DNA of 6,353 nt. Source: Oscillospiraceae bacterium (GTDB lineage: Bacteria; Bacillota; Clostridia; Oscillospirales; Ruminococcaceae). The stretch covers positions 1 through 6,353 of the forward strand of contig JAISLG010000029.1 of NCBI GenBank assembly GCA_031260615.1, given 5' to 3'. The notes under the pieces were generated by a model. The model searched no databases. It saw only the letters and a program-made list of their open reading frames with translations, and was not told the DNA's origin. Positions within the stretch are counted from its first letter, which is position 1. Each line of letters begins with the position of its first letter. Below, piece by piece: positions 5,086 through 6,353 of this stretch. The position numbers and the translations under genes were made by a program.

Positions 5086-5772
5086 TTACGTTGTGTAATC
5101 CCGTTTTCCGAACAGTGCCGTACCGATACGGATATGCGTTGCGCCGTACTCTACGGCGGTCGGGTAGTCGAGCGAAGTACCCATTGAAAGTATCGGTTTG
5201 TCGGGGAAATACCCCGAATATTTCGCGGCGAGTTCCGCAAGCCCGTAAAAATATGGGGACGGGTCGTCCGACGGGGGAGGGAGCGTCATCAAACCTTTAA
5301 GACAAATATTATCGAGTGACTTAGCGGCATCGAGGAGTTCAGGCAATGTGTCGGTATCCGCGCCCGTTTTTCCAATTTCACGCCCCACGTTCAACTCAAT
5401 AAGAATATCGGCAAATTTGCCAAAATTTTTATAGCAATTTGAAAGTTTTTGCAATAAATTTACAGAATTAGCAGATTCCACAAAATTGATGTACGGAGCA
5501 ATTTGTTTAATCTTATTGGTTTGAAGGTTTCCGATGAAGTGTATTTTGGCGGAGGGGTTGTACAGTTCGCGCTTTGAAAGATACTCCTGAACCTTGTTTT
5601 CGCCGAGTACGGATATGCCGAGGTCTATCGCGTAATTTACCTTTTCGGGGGGGACTGTTTTAGTCACTGCGATGATACAAGGGGAGTCTTTTCTCCCTGC
5701 TTTCACAACCGCGTTTTCGACATTTTCTTGTATGCGTTTTAAGTTTTCGGCGATGTATTTATGCCCGTCCAA
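5086..5772 (-). CDS. YggS/YlmE-family PLP-binding protein
   Basis: This family (YggS, YlmE, human PLPBP) binds pyridoxal phosphate in a TIM-barrel fold without known enzyme activity and influences PLP and amino-acid homeostasis. From the TTG at 5772 the product has 228 aa, the family length. Visible hallmarks: AVTKTV (35-40) with PLP-lysine Lys38; GENKVQEY (57-64); HFIGNLQTNK (78-87); ELNVGREIGKTG (126-137); GLMTLPPP (160-167); LSMGTSLDY (195-203, usually LSMGMS); and GATHIRIGTALFG (210-222) in the phosphate-binding region. The TTG is chosen because AAAGGGGG lies 8 nt upstream; a TTG 13 codons earlier has no ribosome binding site, and no ATG exists near the N-terminus. The neighbour sepF matches the B. 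subtilis ylmE-ylmF order. A candidate promoter overlaps the preceding gene's stop. Confidence 0.96.
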   Translation of the reverse strand: MDGHKYIAENLKRIQENVENAVVKAGRKDSPCIIAVTKTVPPEKVNYAIDLGISVLGENKVQEYLSKRELYNPSAKIHFIGNLQTNKIKQIAPYINFVESANSVNLLQKLSNCYKNFGKFADILIELNVGREIGKTGADTDTLPELLDAAKSLDNICLKGLMTLPPPSDDPSPYFYGLAELAAKYSGYFPDKPILSMGTSLDYPTAVEYGATHIRIGTALFGKRDYTT

Positions 5773-5780
5773 TGCCTGTT

Positions 5781-5788
5781 CCCCCTTT
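5781..5788 (-). promoter_or_regulatory. Shine-Dalgarno deciding the TTG start of yggS
   Basis: AAAGGGGG on the minus strand lies 8 nt before TTG 5772. It differs from the ideal AAGGAGG by one base and supports a non-ATG start that trims 13 residues from the longest reading. Confidence 0.65.
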
Positions 5789-5840
5789 CCAAAATTTAGC
5801 AATTTGCACAAAACCGATAGGTTAAATATATGAATGTATC

Positions 5841-5868
5841 ATAATATATCAGACAATTTTAGAGTCAA
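5841..5868 (-). promoter_or_regulatory. Candidate promoter of yggS
   Basis: On the minus strand TTGACT (5868-5863) and TATTAT (5846-5841), each one mismatch from consensus, are 16 bp apart. The -35 overlaps the TGA stop of the HlyD-like gene. A start near 5834 would give a leader of about 60 nt. TATGAT, 3 bp further, is an alternative -10 with poor spacing. Confidence 0.45.
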
Positions 5869-6353
5869 ATAATCACCTTGCCGTCATAGAGTTCAGTGCC
5901 GCTCACGACAACCGACTGATACGGGGCGAGGTAGTATTGCAACTTCTCTGTGCCGTCCGCGAATTTAACATACTTTGCGCGTTCGTTGCCTGTTAAACCA
6001 AACAGGGTGTAATCCCCGAGGGATATGGATTCGAGTTCGGGCGTAAATTCGTTATCCAACTCGACTTCGCGAAAAAGCACTTTGTTGCCTATTAAAATGT
6101 ACACGCCTTGCATTTCCGTGCCGTCGTCGAGTGTCCGTGACCGAATCGCCTTCGTTGGCACTAATATGCCCGTTTTAGGCGGATTAAGGTTGACCGTGAA
6201 GTTCATAGCGCGCGCCACCGCGAAGTCGCCGTAGAAGTAATCTCCTGACAATACAATGGTAGATGTGCCGTCACCGTTGTCGGTTACGCTATCCGAACGC
6301 ATTTCAATATTTACGCCTGTTTCCGAGGTTGCCGTGAATTTTGTACCATTATA
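5865..6353 (-). CDS. HlyD/RND adaptor-like protein (C-terminal part; 5' end beyond right edge)
   Basis: The frame is open to the right edge, so the visible 162 residues are the C-terminal part of a larger protein; the ATG at 6302 is internal. No signal peptide or coiled-coil hairpin is in view. The fragment is beta-rich, with the pattern expected of the barrel and membrane-proximal domains of HlyD-type adaptors: GILVPTKAIR (62-71), GVYILIGNKVLFREVEL (83-99), and a C-terminal YQSVVVSGTELYDGKVII (145-162). Such adaptors link inner-membrane transporters to outer components; in Gram-positive bacteria they usually accompany ABC exporters. Genes annotated as HlyD-like are, to my knowledge, often found before yggS-sepF in Clostridia, which supports the call, but family assignment from the C-terminus alone is moderate. 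No transporter partner is visible in the window. Confidence 0.68.
   Translation of the reverse strand, partial: YNGTKFTATSETGVNIEMRSDSVTDNGDGTSTIVLSGDYFYGDFAVARAMNFTVNLNPPKTGILVPTKAIRSRTLDDGTEMQGVYILIGNKVLFREVELDNEFTPELESISLGDYTLFGLTGNERAKYVKFADGTEKLQYYLAPYQSVVVSGTELYDGKVII

Overview
This window looks like an ordinary stretch of a low-to-moderate GC Firmicutes chromosome, most likely Clostridia and possibly of Oscillospiraceae/Ruminococcaceae type. That placement is inferred from gene content and order, not from a database comparison. Every convincing gene is on the minus strand, so transcription runs from the right edge to the left edge.

In transcription order the window holds: the 3' part of a HlyD/RND-adaptor-like gene (right edge to 5865), a PLP-binding YggS/YlmE-family gene (5772..5086), 448 bp without a gene (5085..4638), sepF (4637..4065), 299 bp without a gene (4064..3766), divIVA (3765..3202), ileS (3193..392) and the 5' part of lspA (395..left edge, cut). 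It is a reduced version of the Gram-positive ylm/divIVA neighbourhood beside the dcw cluster. ylmG and ylmH, which lie between sepF and divIVA in Bacillus subtilis, are absent here.

The genes fall into three probable transcription units. yggS has a candidate promoter overlapping the end of the HlyD-like gene. sepF follows a long leader rich in short palindromes and has only weak promoter candidates. divIVA-ileS-lspA is a tight unit: 8 bp between divIVA and ileS, a 4-bp ATGA overlap between ileS and lspA, and a strong sigma-A-type promoter (TTGACA-17-TAATAT) in front of divIVA. A perfect 10-bp inverted repeat surrounds the -10 of that promoter. SepF (FtsZ anchor) and DivIVA (curvature-sensing coiled-coil protein) serve division and pole placement. 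IleS charges tRNA-Ile. LspA matures lipoproteins. YggS is implicated in PLP and amino-acid homeostasis.

I found no mobile element, CRISPR array, RNA gene or obviously new protein system. The points worth a second look are all in the two intergenic regions (promoter-embedded palindromes, a 16-bp inverted repeat after sepF, a structured GC-rich hairpin, a perfect DnaA-box nonamer), plus some residue-level variants in IleS and DivIVA.
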